A stretch of DNA of 64,000 bases from Maribacter huludaoensis (GCF_029350945.1 NZ_JARKMS010000001.1:398213-462212); one strand, 5' to 3'. Positions 42,828 to 53,830 are shown, counted from the first letter of the stretch. Translations and numbers: made by a program. The notes: generated from the letters alone by a model not told the origin.

Positions 42828-43025
42828 ATGGCACATCCTAAAAGAAAAATTTCCAAAACAAGGAGAGACAAAAGAAGAACACATTATAAAGCAGTAGCAC
42901 CAACATTGGCTACCGATTCTACAACTGGCGAGACTCACCTTTTTCACAGAGCTCACTGGCACGAAGGAAAATTACATTACAGAGGTCAAGTTTTGGTTGA
43001 CAAAACTGAAGAAGCAGAAGCTTAA
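42828..43025 (+). CDS. rpmF: 50S ribosomal protein L32
   Basis: A 65-residue basic protein with the L32 signature [20 protein letters not shown] and a C-terminal half in which the usual four zinc-binding Cys are absent (zinc-free type). It is followed by a hairpin with a T-run. The order yceD-rpmF-fabH-accB-accC couples ribosome and fatty acid synthesis genes. Confidence 0.96.
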   Translation: MAHPKRKISKTRRDKRRTHYKAVAPTLATDSTTGETHLFHRAHWHEGKLHYRGQVLVDKTEEAEA

Positions 43026-43047
43026 GACCTTATTACATTATACTATG

Positions 43048-43080
43048 CTCCCACTTCATTTGAAGTAGGGAGTTTTTTTT
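43048..43080 (+). terminator. Terminator after rpmF
   Basis: CTCCCACTTC (43048-43057) pairs with GAAGTAGGGAG (43062-43072), with one bulged A, around ATTT, followed by eight T residues. It separates yceD-rpmF from fabH. Confidence 0.85.
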
Positions 43081-43148
43081 AGCCCAATTTGTATTTTAGG
43101 ACCTTGTTACTCAGATAAATTAAAGGGTAACGGTGGTGAGGCTATTAA

Positions 43149-43178
43149 TTGCAATTTTTCAAAAACCCGATAACTTTA
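43149..43178 (+). promoter_or_regulatory. Possible fabH promoter
   Basis: TTG at 43149-43151 and TAACTTTA at 43171-43178, with a 19-base spacer. The -7 box has one mismatch to TAnnTTTG. It lies 81 bases before the fabH ATG. Confidence 0.4.
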
Positions 43179-43258
43179 CCCAAAAAGTCGTTGAAAATCA
43201 CTAATTTTCATGACTTTTGACAGGTTTTTTAAGTTTTTTACAAGAAAGCAAATAAAGT

Positions 43259-44251
43259 ATGACCAAAATTACAGCAGCTATTACCGCGGTAGGAGGCTAT
43301 GTTCCCCAGTTTGTAATGACCAACAAAATGCTTGAGGATTTGGTTGAAACCAATGACGAATGGATCACTACCAGAACGGGCATTAAAGAAAGAAGGGTTT
43401 TAAAGAAAGAAGAGGGAGAAGGTACGTCGTATTTGGCCATAAAAGCGGCACAAGACCTAATGGAAAAGAAAGGTCTAAAAGCTTCTGAAATAGACCTTGT
43501 TATAGTTGCAACGGCAACACCGGATAGTATGGTGGCATCTACAGCCGCATTCGTTGCTTCGGAAATTGGTGCAGTAAATGCTTTTGCCTATGATTTATTG
43601 GCGGCATGTTCAAGTTTTCTTTTTGGCATGTCATCGGCTGCCGGTCATATAGAAACCGGTAGATATAAAAAAGTATTGCTTATAGGTGCAGATAAAATGT
43701 CATCTATAATTGATTATACCGATCGTACCACATGTATTATTTTTGGGGATGGTGCCGGTGCGGTTCTTTTTGAACCAAATACGGAAGGTCTTGGCCTGCA
43801 AGATGAGTATTTAAGGGCAGACGGTAGCGGTAGACAATACTTGGGTATGGAAGGCGGCGGTTCGTTAATGCCGGCCACTATAGAGAGTGTTACCAATAAA
43901 AAACACTTCATTTTTCAAGAAGGAAAAACCGTATTTAAATTTGCCGTCTCCAATATGGCAGATGTAGCGGCCAAGATTATGGATAGAAATGATCTTACCG
44001 AGTCAGATGTAGATTGGTTGGTACCGCATCAGGCCAATAAGCGTATTATAGATGCCACTGCCAAAAGAATGGGAGTAGGAGATTCTAAAGTATTGATGAA
44101 TATTCAACGTTACGGTAATACTACATCGGCAACGTTGCCATTATTATTATTTGATTACGAAAAACAGCTTAAAAAAGGAGATAACCTTGTATTTGCAGCC
44201 TTTGGTGGCGGTTTTACATGGGGTTCTATTTACCTTAAATGGGCGTATTAA
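43259..44251 (+). CDS. fabH: 3-oxoacyl-ACP synthase III
   Basis: A 330-residue KAS III. The catalytic Cys is in DLLAACSSFLFGM, His in VPHQANKRII and Asn in YGNTTSATLP, in the normal order and spacing. It condenses acetyl-CoA (or branched starter acyl-CoAs, likely here given the iso-branched lipids of Bacteroidota) with malonyl-ACP to start fatty acid synthesis. It lies 33 bases ahead of accB, within a fatty-acid initiation operon. Confidence 0.96.
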   Translation: MTKITAAITAVGGYVPQFVMTNKMLEDLVETNDEWITTRTGIKERRVLKKEEGEGTSYLAIKAAQDLMEKKGLKASEIDLVIVATATPDSMVASTAAFVASEIGAVNAFAYDLLAACSSFLFGMSSAAGHIETGRYKKVLLIGADKMSSIIDYTDRTTCIIFGDGAGAVLFEPNTEGLGLQDEYLRADGSGRQYLGMEGGGSLMPATIESVTNKKHFIFQEGKTVFKFAVSNMADVAAKIMDRNDLTESDVDWLVPHQANKRIIDATAKRMGVGDSKVLMNIQRYGNTTSATLPLLLFDYEKQLKKGDNLVFAAFGGGFTWGSIYLKWAY

Positions 44252-44284
44252 CTAACAACAACTACCAATTATAACTTAGAAAAT

Positions 44285-44776
44285 ATGGATATTAAAGAAA
44301 TTCAAAGCCTTATCAAGTTTGTAGCCAAGTCTGGCGCTAGCGAGGTAAAACTGGAAACGGATGATATTAAGATCACCATTCGTACAGGAAGCTTAACTGG
44401 TAACTCTGAACCAACTTATGTGCATACAATGCCTATGGCGCAGCCAGCGGCACCGGCACCAGTTGCTGCAGCACCTGCGGCACCGGCAGAAGCATCTACT
44501 CCTGCAGCACCTGCGGCAGAGGCTGAAGATGACAAGTACATTACTATAAAATCTCCAATAATCGGTACGTTCTACAGAAAGCCTTCACCGGACAAACCTG
44601 TTTTTGTTGAAGTTGGTGATACTATTGGTACAGGAGATGTACTTTGTGTTATTGAGGCAATGAAATTGTTCAACGACATAGAATCTGAAGTTTCTGGTAA
44701 GATCGTAAAGATTTTGGTAGATGATTCTTCGCCTGTAGAGTTTGATCAACCATTATTTTTGGTAGATCCTTCTTAA
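44285..44776 (+). CDS. accB: Biotin carboxyl carrier protein of acetyl-CoA carboxylase
   Basis: A 163-residue protein. An N-terminal helical part (about 1-45) is followed by a flexible Ala/Pro linker (about 50-85) and a C-terminal biotinyl domain with the lysine acceptor in IEAMKLFND. It carries CO2 from biotin carboxylase (accC, 82 bases downstream) to the carboxyltransferase, which is not encoded here. Confidence 0.96.
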   Translation: MDIKEIQSLIKFVAKSGASEVKLETDDIKITIRTGSLTGNSEPTYVHTMPMAQPAAPAPVAAAPAAPAEASTPAAPAAEAEDDKYITIKSPIIGTFYRKPSPDKPVFVEVGDTIGTGDVLCVIEAMKLFNDIESEVSGKIVKILVDDSSPVEFDQPLFLVDPS

Positions 44777-44858
44777 CTAAATTTTGAGTAGTAATTGTTA
44801 GATGCCGTAATAACGGTATGTAAGAATCATGTAGAACCAAGAACTTAAAATTTAAAAG

Positions 44859-46211
44859 ATGTTTAAAAAAATACTGATTGCCAATAGGGGAGAAATCGCT
44901 TTGCGTGTTATCCGTACCTGTAAAGAAATGGGTATTAAAACGGTAGCCGTTTATAGTAAGGCAGATGAAGAAAGCTTGCATGTGCGTTTTGCAGATGAGG
45001 CTGTATGTATTGGTCCTGCTGCTAGTAGCGAATCCTATTTAAAGATCCCGAATATTATTGCTGCTGCCGAGATTACCAATGCAGATGCTATTCACCCAGG
45101 TTATGGTTTTCTTTCAGAAAATTCAAAGTTCTCACGTATATGTGCAGAACATGATATAAAATTTATTGGTGCCTCTGGTGATCAAATAGATAAAATGGGA
45201 GATAAGGCTACGGCCAAAGAAACCATGAAACAAGCCGGTGTACCTTGTGTACCAGGGTCAGACGGTCTATTAAAAGATGTTGCAGATGCTAAGAAGGTAG
45301 CCAAGAAAATGGGCTATCCGGTTATGATCAAAGCTACTGCCGGTGGTGGTGGTAAAGGTATGCGTGCCGTTTTTTCCGAAGATAAAATGGAAGAGCTTTT
45401 TGACAGTGCCGTTAATGAAGCAACTGCTGCATTCGGTAATGGTGGTATGTACATGGAAAAGCTGATCGAAGAGCCACGCCATATTGAAATCCAAATTGTT
45501 GGTGATCAATTTGGTAAAGCATGTCACTTATCTGAAAGAGATTGTTCTGTACAACGTCGTCACCAAAAGTTAACGGAAGAAACGCCGTCACCTTTCATGA
45601 CGGATAAGTTAAGAGAGCAAATGGGCGAAGCTGCGGTTAAAGCTGCAGAATACATAAAATACGAAGGTGCAGGGACTATAGAATTTTTGGTAGACAAGCA
45701 CCGTAAATTCTATTTTATGGAGATGAATACCCGTATTCAGGTAGAGCACCCAATTACAGAACAGGTTATTGATTATGATTTAATTCGTGAGCAAATACTT
45801 GTAGCTGCAGGTGTGCCAATTTCAGGGAAAAACTACCTTCCAAAATTACATTCTATAGAGTGTAGAATTAATGCGGAAGATCCTTATAATAACTTTAGGC
45901 CATCACCGGGTAAGATTACGACCTTACATACACCAGGTGGTCATGGCGTACGTATGGACACCCATGTTTATAGTGGTTACAGTATTCCTCCAAACTACGA
46001 TTCTATGATCGCTAAGTTGATTACTACTGCCCAAACAAGGGAAGAGGCAATCAATAAAATGAAGCGTGCTTTAGATGAATTCGTAATAGAGGGAATTAAA
46101 ACGACCATACCGTTCCACAGGCAGTTAATGGACCATCCAGATTATCTGGCCGGTAATTACACAACAGCTTTCATGGACGATTTTAAAATGGATCCTCAAC
46201 CAGAAAATTAA
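44859..46211 (+). CDS. accC: Biotin carboxylase subunit of acetyl-CoA carboxylase
   Basis: A 450-residue ATP-grasp enzyme: [18 protein letters not shown] start, glycine-rich ATP loop [12 protein letters not shown], the [15 protein letters not shown] stretch, [15 protein letters not shown] and the catalytic region up to PGGHGVRMD. It carboxylates the biotin on AccB using bicarbonate and ATP. Followed by a strong terminator. Confidence 0.97.
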   Translation: MFKKILIANRGEIALRVIRTCKEMGIKTVAVYSKADEESLHVRFADEAVCIGPAASSESYLKIPNIIAAAEITNADAIHPGYGFLSENSKFSRICAEHDIKFIGASGDQIDKMGDKATAKETMKQAGVPCVPGSDGLLKDVADAKKVAKKMGYPVMIKATAGGGGKGMRAVFSEDKMEELFDSAVNEATAAFGNGGMYMEKLIEEPRHIEIQIVGDQFGKACHLSERDCSVQRRHQKLTEETPSPFMTDKLREQMGEAAVKAAEYIKYEGAGTIEFLVDKHRKFYFMEMNTRIQVEHPITEQVIDYDLIREQILVAAGVPISGKNYLPKLHSIECRINAEDPYNNFRPSPGKITTLHTPGGHGVRMDTHVYSGYSIPPNYDSMIAKLITTAQTREEAINKMKRALDEFVIEGIKTTIPFHRQLMDHPDYLAGNYTTAFMDDFKMDPQPEN

Positions 46212-46217
46212 TAATGA

Positions 46218-46245
46218 ACTCCAACAATTATGTTGGAGTTTTTTT
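46218..46245 (+). terminator. Terminator of the fabH-accB-accC operon
   Basis: A perfect 9-bp stem ACTCCAACA (46218-46226) pairs with TGTTGGAGT (46231-46239) around ATTA, followed by seven T residues. Confidence 0.93.
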
Positions 46246-46298
46246 ATGCGCTTGTTCCAGATTGATTTTTTATCTTAACTCGTCTTTTGAATACTTCT

Positions 46299-47414
46299 AT
46301 GAATTTAAGCTACTGGGAACAAAAATCTTGGTTTTCAAATATCGATTTTACCATTGTTGGTAGTGGTATTGTAGGCTTAAACTGTGCTCTAGAACTAAGA
46401 AGAATGCATCCGAAGGCACGAATTCTTGTTTTGGAAAAAGGAAAGCTTCCACAGGGTGCCAGTGCCAAAAATGCAGGGTTCGCCTGTTTTGGTAGTATTT
46501 CTGAAATTTTATCGGACTTAAAAACACATTCAGAACAAGAGGTTTTTCAATTGGTACAAGATCGATTTGATGGAATACATTCGCTTCGTACACTTTTAGG
46601 TGATAATGCGATCGGGTATCAGAACAATGGTGGACATGAATTGTTTTTAAACAAGGATGTAGCGTTATATGAGAGCTGTTTAGGACAAGTAGAGTATGTC
46701 AACGGGTTATTACGGCCCATTTTTGGAAAGGATGCATTCAAAGTTTTACCAAACAGGTTTAAGTTCAGTGGAATTAATGGTAATTATATTTCCCAGATTT
46801 ATGAAGGACAAATAGATACCGGTAAAATGATGTATTCATTACTGCAATTATCGTATCAAAAAGACATCAATATTTTAAATGGAACAGAAGTAAAGGCTTT
46901 TGAAGATTCTGGTGCAGAAGTATTGGTTAAAACCGATGATATGGATTTTACAACCAATAAATTACTGATTGCTACAAATGGCTTTGCCGCCCAATTATTA
47001 TCTGAGAACGTGGAACCTGCGCGGGCACAAGTGTTGATTACAAAACCAATTAAAGGCCTAAATATTAAAGGAACGTTCCATTTAGAAGAAGGCTATTATT
47101 ATTTCCGCAATATTGACAATAGAATTTTATTGGGCGGTGGTCGTAATTTGGACTTTAAAGCAGAAGAAACGACAGAATTTGGCAATACCCACTTGGTTCA
47201 GAATAAGCTTAATCAATTATTAAAAACAGTCATTTTGCCAGAGCAGTCTTATGAAATTGATTATAATTGGAGCGGTATAATGGGTGTTGGTCAACAGAAG
47301 AAACCCATCATAAAGCAAGTTTCTGATAATGTGTCTTGTGGAGTCCGTTTGGGAGGTATGGGTATTGCTATTGGTAGTATTGTTGGTAAAAATTTGGCCA
47401 ATTTAATAGCGTAG
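46299..47414 (+). CDS. FAD-dependent amine/amino-acid oxidoreductase (DAO family)
   Basis: 371 residues from the ATG at 46299; an upstream TTG at 46287 adds only four residues. The Rossmann motif is VGSGIVGLNCALELRR (about 19-34), and FAD-contacting SAKNAGFACFG and C-terminal CGVRLGGMGIAIG follow. This is the DadA/glycine oxidase-like fold. The substrate is likely a D-amino acid, glycine or methylated amine, not resolvable here. Stand-alone gene. Confidence 0.85.
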   Translation: MNLSYWEQKSWFSNIDFTIVGSGIVGLNCALELRRMHPKARILVLEKGKLPQGASAKNAGFACFGSISEILSDLKTHSEQEVFQLVQDRFDGIHSLRTLLGDNAIGYQNNGGHELFLNKDVALYESCLGQVEYVNGLLRPIFGKDAFKVLPNRFKFSGINGNYISQIYEGQIDTGKMMYSLLQLSYQKDINILNGTEVKAFEDSGAEVLVKTDDMDFTTNKLLIATNGFAAQLLSENVEPARAQVLITKPIKGLNIKGTFHLEEGYYYFRNIDNRILLGGGRNLDFKAEETTEFGNTHLVQNKLNQLLKTVILPEQSYEIDYNWSGIMGVGQQKKPIIKQVSDNVSCGVRLGGMGIAIGSIVGKNLANLIA

Positions 47415-47585
47415 GATAAATACTGTTTATCTCCATTTTTTAAATTCTTATCAAAAAGTCCGGGGCTACTCATCTTTTTATTTATAAATTGGAAATAGCA
47501 TAGATTGTCAATTGCCAAAATGCACTTATTGGTTTGCCTTAGAACAGTAAATTATTAAGAAGGTTTTTAATCGCACGTATACTAT

Positions 47586-48197
47586 ATGAAAACATTGAAC
47601 AGAAGAGTTACTTCGGCCATGCTTATCACCGTTATAGGTTTAATTTGTCTTAATAGCTGTAGTCTATCAAAAAACCATTACAAGCGAGAGTATGCAAAAG
47701 TTTGGAAAGAATATATAAAGAGTGAAGCTTGGAAGCAATCTCTTATTGCCGATAATGCATATAAGGTAAATGATTTATATGCCAGTACAGATGAAGAAAT
47801 GGTATTGGCAGCTGATGATAATGCTAATTCACGATTTAAATCCAAATACGAATCTTTAGTTTCAAGAGCTTATTTTAAGATTATTACCGAAGCGGAAAAA
47901 GCAGATGCCCAAATTACGGCAAACTATAAGTTGCTAAACGATACCGAATCTTCGGTTAGTGTAGATAAGAAGAAGGCCCAAGCCATTACAAACCGTTACG
48001 AAGCACATAAGGCAATGTTAAGCGGATTGAAATCGTGGAATATATTCAGTGACGATCGCTCAGGCGATCTGGAATATTTTAAAGCTGAACATGAAATTGA
48101 GATTCATAACATGATCAATGGAGGGGAAAGTGATACTCAAATTGTAAATTACTTGATTTATAAACTGGCAGATCTATATCACATTGAAGGAAATTGA
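47586..48197 (+). CDS. Hypothetical helical lipoprotein
   Basis: A 203-residue precursor with a lipoprotein signal (lipobox LNSC, Cys about residue 25). The mature part is almost entirely helical and charged, with coiled-coil-like segments and no known motif. The last 14 bases overlap the start of the GreA-like gene, suggesting linked translation. Function unknown. Confidence 0.65.
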   Translation: MKTLNRRVTSAMLITVIGLICLNSCSLSKNHYKREYAKVWKEYIKSEAWKQSLIADNAYKVNDLYASTDEEMVLAADDNANSRFKSKYESLVSRAYFKIITEAEKADAQITANYKLLNDTESSVSVDKKKAQAITNRYEAHKAMLSGLKSWNIFSDDRSGDLEYFKAEHEIEIHNMINGGESDTQIVNYLIYKLADLYHIEGN

Positions 48198-48654
48198 ATC
48201 ACTTGAGATTTTAAAAAAAAACGCTTACGACTTTTGCATGAACTTCGTTGACAATAGGTTGACAAGAATACAAAATCAAATTAAGGAGTTGGAGTCGGCA
48301 CTTGCCTCAGAGACAAAGAGTAGTGCTGGCGATAAGCATGAAACCGGTCGTGCCATGATTCAGCTAGAGCGAGAAAAACTAGGTCAGCAGCTGGCAGAAT
48401 TAGAAAAAACGCAACAACTATTATCAAAAGTTCCAAAAGATAGAAATGCCCCAACGGTAGGTTTGGGTAGTTTGGTCGTTACAGACGCATTCATTTATTA
48501 CATAGCAATATCCGCAGGGGAGTTCAAAAGTAAGCCTAAGTCGGTCTACTGCATTTCTGCCGCAACGCCTATTGGTAAGCTTGTGTTTGGTAAAAAAGTA
48601 GGAGATGTTTTTAGTTTTAACGGGAAGGAGTTAATTATAGTGAGTATTGGATAG
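48184..48654 (+). CDS. GreA/GreB C-terminal-domain-like protein (often misannotated 3-oxoacyl-ACP synthase)
   Basis: A 156-residue protein. An N-terminal coiled coil (about 20-85) is followed by a GreA/GreB-type FKBP-like domain: VGLGSLVVTDAFIYYIAISAG, ISAATPIGKLVFGKKVGDVF. GreA/B rescue stalled RNA polymerase, but the acidic coiled-coil tip needed for cleavage is not evident. The proposed start is a TTG at 48184 inside the preceding gene, because the next ATG (48238) would remove the conserved N-terminal helix. Confidence 0.7.
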   Translation: MKEIESLEILKKNAYDFCMNFVDNRLTRIQNQIKELESALASETKSSAGDKHETGRAMIQLEREKLGQQLAELEKTQQLLSKVPKDRNAPTVGLGSLVVTDAFIYYIAISAGEFKSKPKSVYCISAATPIGKLVFGKKVGDVFSFNGKELIIVSIG

Positions 48655-48734
48655 TGTTCATTGTTTTTAAAATTTGTTTCCTTGACACTTTTTAAGTGCT
48701 TATGAAGTACTCCAAATAACATAAAAAATAAATC

Positions 48735-50063
48735 ATGGAAATATTCTACTTACTTCTCGCAGTCATTGCCATAATTATATTGACGACAAAACTCAAGATT
48801 CATGCTTTTTTAGCATTGTTTATCATTTCCATTTTATACGGTGTTTTTACCGGTATGCCTTATGCTGATATCATTGTATCTATCAATGATGGTTTTGGCG
48901 GTACGCTTGGTAAAATAGGGTTGATTATTGTACTTGGGGTAATCATCGGTGCGTTTTTAGAACATACCGGTGGCGCATTTGCAATTGCGGAGAAAGTATT
49001 GGGTGTAATAGGGAAGAAACGGGTAACAACCGCAATGGGTATCATTGGTTATATTGTATCAATACCTGTCTTTGCAGATAGTGGCTTTATGTTGCTACAT
49101 CCCTTAAATAAAAGTCTTTCCAGGAAAGCCAAAATATCAATTGCTGGTCCTGCAATAGCATTAGGTTTGGGCTTAATGGCATCGCATACCATGGTACCGC
49201 CAACTCCTGGTCCTATAGCTGCGGCAGGTATTCTTGGGGCAGATTTAGGTTTGGTCATCGCTTTCGGATTTCCAACAAGTATAGTGGCTTTGATTGTAGG
49301 AATCGTATTCGCTAAAAAGTATGCATCAAAAACCATGATAGAACCAAATGTTGAAGATGCGCTAGAAGCAGAACAAGACATTAAAGATTCGCCCAGTGCT
49401 TTAAAAGCGTCTATACCCATTCTAGTACCTATTTTTCTAATTGTCTTGAAGTCCGTCTTAAATTCCATGGATATTGCACGAGGCAACGGACTTCTGAATT
49501 TCATCAATTTTGTGGGTGAACCGGTTATATCATTATTGATCGGCGTATTCTTATGTTTGCTCTTACCTAAAAAATTGAATTATGATATGCTTTCTTCTGC
49601 GGGTTGGGTAGGTAAGGCAATTAAAGATGCGGCTTCCATATTATTGATTACCGGTGCTGGCGGAATTTTTGGTAAAATACTACAGAACTCAGGCATCGCA
49701 GAAATTTTAGGGCAAACTTTGACCGACTATAACATGGGTATTTTCTTGCCATTTGTATTAGCGGCGGCTTTAAAAACGGCCCAAGGATCTTCTACGGTGG
49801 CACTGGTAACGACAGCTTCTATTATTATGCCGATGATGTCGTCTTTAGGTTTTGATACCGAAATACAGAAAGCACTGGTAGTTGTTGTTATCGGGGCGGG
49901 TTCTGCGGTAATTTCTCATGCCAATGATAGTTTCTTTTGGGTAGTAACACAAATGAGCGGTATGAACGTAAAAACAGGGTATCGACTATTTGGATTGGGA
50001 ACGGGAGTTCTTGGTCTTACAGGTGCCATAACCGTGTTTGTATTCTATACTATTTTTGCATAA
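48735..50063 (+). CDS. GntP family gluconate/organic acid permease
   Basis: A 442-residue inner-membrane protein with about 12-14 helices and GntP family motifs: GGTLGKIGLIIVLGVIIG, HTMVPPTPGPIAAAGILGAD and NDSFFWVVTQMSGM. It takes up gluconate or related hydroxy acids with protons. Catabolic enzymes are not next to it. Confidence 0.92.
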   Translation: MEIFYLLLAVIAIIILTTKLKIHAFLALFIISILYGVFTGMPYADIIVSINDGFGGTLGKIGLIIVLGVIIGAFLEHTGGAFAIAEKVLGVIGKKRVTTAMGIIGYIVSIPVFADSGFMLLHPLNKSLSRKAKISIAGPAIALGLGLMASHTMVPPTPGPIAAAGILGADLGLVIAFGFPTSIVALIVGIVFAKKYASKTMIEPNVEDALEAEQDIKDSPSALKASIPILVPIFLIVLKSVLNSMDIARGNGLLNFINFVGEPVISLLIGVFLCLLLPKKLNYDMLSSAGWVGKAIKDAASILLITGAGGIFGKILQNSGIAEILGQTLTDYNMGIFLPFVLAAALKTAQGSSTVALVTTASIIMPMMSSLGFDTEIQKALVVVVIGAGSAVISHANDSFFWVVTQMSGMNVKTGYRLFGLGTGVLGLTGAITVFVFYTIFA

Positions 50064-50075
50064 AAAACAAGAAGC

Positions 50076-50477
50076 TTAATAATCTGGTTTTCCCCGATTT
50101 TGCTTTTTAAGGGATGCAATTTTCTTGCCTTTCAGCCTTTTTTCAATAGATAATCTAGTAGGTCTACTTTTCTTTCTTGCCTTGGGTACAATTAGAGATC
50201 TTTCAAGAAGCTTAAAGCATCTTTTAATAATCAATTCTTTGTTTTTATGTTGGCTGCGAGATTCATCGCACTGTAATAGTAAAAAACCTTCTTTACTTAG
50301 TTTATTTCCTAATTTGAGAAGAAGCCTCTTTTTTTGTCGATCTGTTAATCCGGCAGAATTTTCTATATGAAAAGATAATTCTACTTTAGAAGATACTTTA
50401 TTGGCATGCTGACCACCAGGACCGCTACTCCGTATAGCCTTAAATTGTAACTCCGTAAGTATTTGCTCTTTGTTCAC
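50076..50477 (-). CDS. arfB: Alternative ribosome-rescue peptidyl-tRNA hydrolase ArfB (YaeJ)
   Basis: A 133-residue release-factor-like protein with the GGQ catalytic loop in SSGPGGQHANKVSSKVEL and a C-terminal basic tail (KKSRPTRLSIEKRLKGKK) that enters the empty mRNA channel. It frees ribosomes stalled at the end of broken messages. The start is a GTG at 50477. Confidence 0.93.
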   Translation of the reverse strand: MNKEQILTELQFKAIRSSGPGGQHANKVSSKVELSFHIENSAGLTDRQKKRLLLKLGNKLSKEGFLLLQCDESRSQHKNKELIIKRCFKLLERSLIVPKARKKSRPTRLSIEKRLKGKKIASLKKQNRGKPDY

Positions 50478-50564
50478 AACAAGATTTTAACAAATGTAAA
50501 CAAAAAGAAATCCTCCTGTAATTGTTAAAAATAGCAATAGATAACTTCTTATAAGGGACTGGAA

Positions 50565-51554
50565 TTAATTGGTCGCAGCTTCCTGTATACGTTGATTGAT
50601 AGTTTCAATAGCGACGTTCAAGAATACCTCTTTTCCTTTTGGGTATAGTTTATCTGCATTAAAGAAGATGGTTTCATTTTCATCGCTTTTACTCTCCGTT
50701 AAGTAATGACTGCCCATTGGGTATGCTTTTTCAACGGTAACATGAAAACCTTGTGAAGGCGATACCCTAAACTCATGTGCATACACAATTATCTTTCTTT
50801 TGGTATTCGCATATGTTTTAAGCACATCTATAGAGATCATGCTGGCTTCACCAAAAAGTGATGCAACGTACAGACTTTTTGGATTTTTATAGAGCTCCAT
50901 AGGTCTTGCCCTGGCTATTATTTCTTTGTCACGTAAAACTACTGCACGATCGGCAAATGGTAAAACATCGTGCACATCATGTGTGGCAACAATGGTGGTA
51001 ATGAGATTCTCTTTTAAATAATTAAAAATATTACGGCGTAAGCTATTTTTAAGAAAATTGTCAATATGACTAAAAGGTTCGTCTAAAAGAAGCACTTCTG
51101 GTTTTTGTGCCAATACTCTAGCCAAGGCAACGCGTTGTTGTTGCCCGCCACTCAAAGTTTTCACCTTTTTATCGGCAAATTCGGTAAGCTCGATCATCTC
51201 TAAAAGCTCTTGGGTACGTTCTTTTAATTCATCAGGATAAAATACGGATAGGTACTGGCTTATATTTTCAGAAACGGTAATGAACGGCATCAAATCAAAA
51301 TCTTGAGACAGGTATTTCATGAAGGGCATACCTGGTACTAGGTGAAATGCAGGGCCTAAAATTTGCTCATCTTCCCAGAAAATTTCGCCTTGTTCCAAAT
51401 CCATTAAACCATACATTAGCTTGAGCAAGGTACTTTTGCCGCACCCACTTTCACCAATGATAGCCACATGTTCTCCACGTTGAATACGTAAATTAATGGA
51501 TTCTAAAACTGGAAGTTTATCATATGAAAATGAAAGGTTCTCTACTCGTAACAT
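50565..51554 (-). CDS. ABC transporter ATP-binding protein
   Basis: 329 residues from the ATG at 51554; the frame extends upstream, but MLRVENLSFSYDKLPVLESI is the typical ABC start. Walker A GESGCGKST, signature LSGGQQQRVALAR, Walker B LLLDEPFSHID and switch His in ATHDVHD are intact. The C-terminal extension (about 235-329) has a TOBE-like character, as in iron/polyamine/sulfate importers. No permease gene is adjacent, so the transporter is undefined. Confidence 0.85.
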   Translation of the reverse strand: MLRVENLSFSYDKLPVLESINLRIQRGEHVAIIGESGCGKSTLLKLMYGLMDLEQGEIFWEDEQILGPAFHLVPGMPFMKYLSQDFDLMPFITVSENISQYLSVFYPDELKERTQELLEMIELTEFADKKVKTLSGGQQQRVALARVLAQKPEVLLLDEPFSHIDNFLKNSLRRNIFNYLKENLITTIVATHDVHDVLPFADRAVVLRDKEIIARARPMELYKNPKSLYVASLFGEASMISIDVLKTYANTKRKIIVYAHEFRVSPSQGFHVTVEKAYPMGSHYLTESKSDENETIFFNADKLYPKGKEVFLNVAIETINQRIQEAATN

Positions 51555-51639
51555 GCTTTTGTTCTTAGGAATGCAAAATTGAAAAATCCGTTCCAATGTG
51601 AAACGGATTTTTCAATAATTTATTGATTTAAGGTAAAGA

Positions 51640-53796
51640 TTACTCCTTAAATTCTTTTAAAACACTTTTATTTGGTAATTCCGTATAACCCATATTATAG
51701 AGCGTAAAGCCAAAAATATCTGCATATTGCTCTATGGTTTTGCTCACAGGAGTCCCCGCACCATGACCGGCATTGGTTTCTATACGGATTAATGTGGGGT
51801 TGGTACCCTCTTGTTTTTCTTGAAGCTCTGCGGCAAATTTAAAACTATGGGCAGGAACCACCCTGTCATCATGATCGCCCGTGGTAACCAAAGTTGCTGG
51901 GTAGGCAGTGCCTGGTTTTACATTGTGTACGGGAGAATAGCCTTTTAAATATTGAAACATCTCCTGGTTATCTTCTGCAGTACCATAATCATACGCCCAT
52001 CCGGCGCCAGCCGTAAATGTATGATAGCGCAACATATCCATAACCCCAACAGCAGGCAGGGCAACTTGCATTATATCTGGTCTTTGTGTCATGGTGGCAC
52101 CAACTAGCAATCCGCCATTAGAACCTCCTCGAATAGCCAAATACTCTTTTGATGTATAGTTGTTCGCTATTAAATATTCAGCAGCGGCAACAAAATCATC
52201 AAATACATTTTGCTTTTTGGTTTTTATACCCGCATCATGCCATTCTTTACCATATTCGCCACCACCACGAAGATTTGGTACGGCATAAATACCACCTTGC
52301 TCCATCCAAACGGCATTACCAATGCTGAATGAAGGGGTTAAGCTTACATTGAATCCGCCATAGGCGTAAAGAATCGTTGGGTTTTTGCCATTCAATTCGG
52401 TTCCCTTTTTATAGGTAATGATCATAGGTATTTTGGTGCCGTCTTTTGAAGCGTAAAAAACTTGTTCAGAAGTATAATCTGCAGGATCAAAATCTATTTC
52501 AGGTTTCCAGAACAGTTCATATTTACCCGTTGCAGGATTATATTTATAAGTAGAACTTGGTGTATTGTAATTTGTAAACGAGAAATACAGTTCTTTATCC
52601 TCTTTTTCGCCATTAAATCCGCCAACAGAGCCAATACCCGGCAATTCTACTTCCCTAATGAGTTTGCCATCATAATCGTATTGTTTTATTTTGGAAATGG
52701 CATCGACCATATACTCTGTAAAGAAAAATTCACTTCCGGTAGTAGGATTTAAAACGTGCTCGGTTTCCGGAATAAAATCTACCCAATTTTCAACTTGTGG
52801 ACTACTGGCATCTACCGTAACAATTTTTTTGTTCGGTGCATTCCTATTTGTAACTATATAAAGTTTAGAGCCAATATTATCAATTACATAATTGTCAGAT
52901 TCAGTATCTTCTACGATGGGGATAAGTAATCCTTCAGGATCTTCTAGGTCTTTGATAAATAGTTTGTTACCAGAAGTAGAGATAGAGGCGCTAATTAGTA
53001 AGTACCTGTTGTCATTAGTTACATATGCACCAATATAGCGATGTTTTTCTGCAGGTGTACCACCAAATATAAGTTCATCATCTTTCTGTGCCGTACCTAG
53101 TTTATGATAGTAAACCTTGTGTTGGTCTGTTTTGGCAGAGAGTTCACTACCTCTTGGTTTGTCATAGCTAGAATAATAAAACCCTTTTTTGCGTTTCCAG
53201 GATAGTCCGCTGAATTTAATATCGAACAAGGTATCTTCAACAACTTCTTTAGTTTCGGCATTTAGAACAATAGCCTTTCGCCAATCGCTACCACCTTCGG
53301 AAATTAGATAAGCAGCTAATGTTCCATCTTTGGTAAAGCTTAAATCTGCCAAAGAAGTTGTACCATCTTCAGAAAAGGTATTTGGGTCTAAGAATACCTC
53401 TGGTTCTTCTTCGGCTTTTGTCCTGTAAACTACGTATTGGTTTTGTAGACCGTCGTTTTTTGTAAAATAGGTATAGTCTCCCTTTTTAAAAGGAGAGCCC
53501 AACTTTTCATAGTTCCATAATTTTTCTAATCGTTGTTTTAGGTCGTTGCGGAATGGTATTTTTTCTAGGTAACCAAATGTAGTCTTGTTCTGTTGTTTTA
53601 CCCAAGCTTCGGTTTCTGGGCTTCTATCATCTTCTAACCAACGGTAAGGGTCTTTTACATCAGTGCCAAAATAGTTATCTACGGTATCTACTTTTGCTGT
53701 AACAGGATATTTCACGGTAATAGGTTGAGGTTTAGGTTCGTTTTTACAAGAAAAAATGAGCGCAACCAGAAGAAGCGCAGGCATAACTTTTTTCAT
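51640..53796 (-). CDS. Prolyl oligopeptidase (S9 family) lipoprotein
   Basis: A 718-residue peptidase with a lipoprotein signal (Cys17 in LIFSC). It has an N-terminal seven-bladed propeller (about 85-435) and a C-terminal alpha/beta hydrolase with Ser in [11 protein letters not shown], Asp in [11 protein letters not shown] and His in NAGHGAG. It cuts short proline-containing peptides in the periplasm or at the surface. Confidence 0.94.
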   Translation of the reverse strand: MKKVMPALLLVALIFSCKNEPKPQPITVKYPVTAKVDTVDNYFGTDVKDPYRWLEDDRSPETEAWVKQQNKTTFGYLEKIPFRNDLKQRLEKLWNYEKLGSPFKKGDYTYFTKNDGLQNQYVVYRTKAEEEPEVFLDPNTFSEDGTTSLADLSFTKDGTLAAYLISEGGSDWRKAIVLNAETKEVVEDTLFDIKFSGLSWKRKKGFYYSSYDKPRGSELSAKTDQHKVYYHKLGTAQKDDELIFGGTPAEKHRYIGAYVTNDNRYLLISASISTSGNKLFIKDLEDPEGLLIPIVEDTESDNYVIDNIGSKLYIVTNRNAPNKKIVTVDASSPQVENWVDFIPETEHVLNPTTGSEFFFTEYMVDAISKIKQYDYDGKLIREVELPGIGSVGGFNGEKEDKELYFSFTNYNTPSSTYKYNPATGKYELFWKPEIDFDPADYTSEQVFYASKDGTKIPMIITYKKGTELNGKNPTILYAYGGFNVSLTPSFSIGNAVWMEQGGIYAVPNLRGGGEYGKEWHDAGIKTKKQNVFDDFVAAAEYLIANNYTSKEYLAIRGGSNGGLLVGATMTQRPDIMQVALPAVGVMDMLRYHTFTAGAGWAYDYGTAEDNQEMFQYLKGYSPVHNVKPGTAYPATLVTTGDHDDRVVPAHSFKFAAELQEKQEGTNPTLIRIETNAGHGAGTPVSKTIEQYADIFGFTLYNMGYTELPNKSVLKEFKE

Positions 53797-53830
53797 GAGT
53801 AGTTCATTTTCTACTAAAATACCATAAAAA

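Noticed and set aside
42525..42962. 145-codon reverse frame across yceD and rpmF
   Set aside because: Both forward genes are firmly identified and the reverse product looks like random low-complexity translation.
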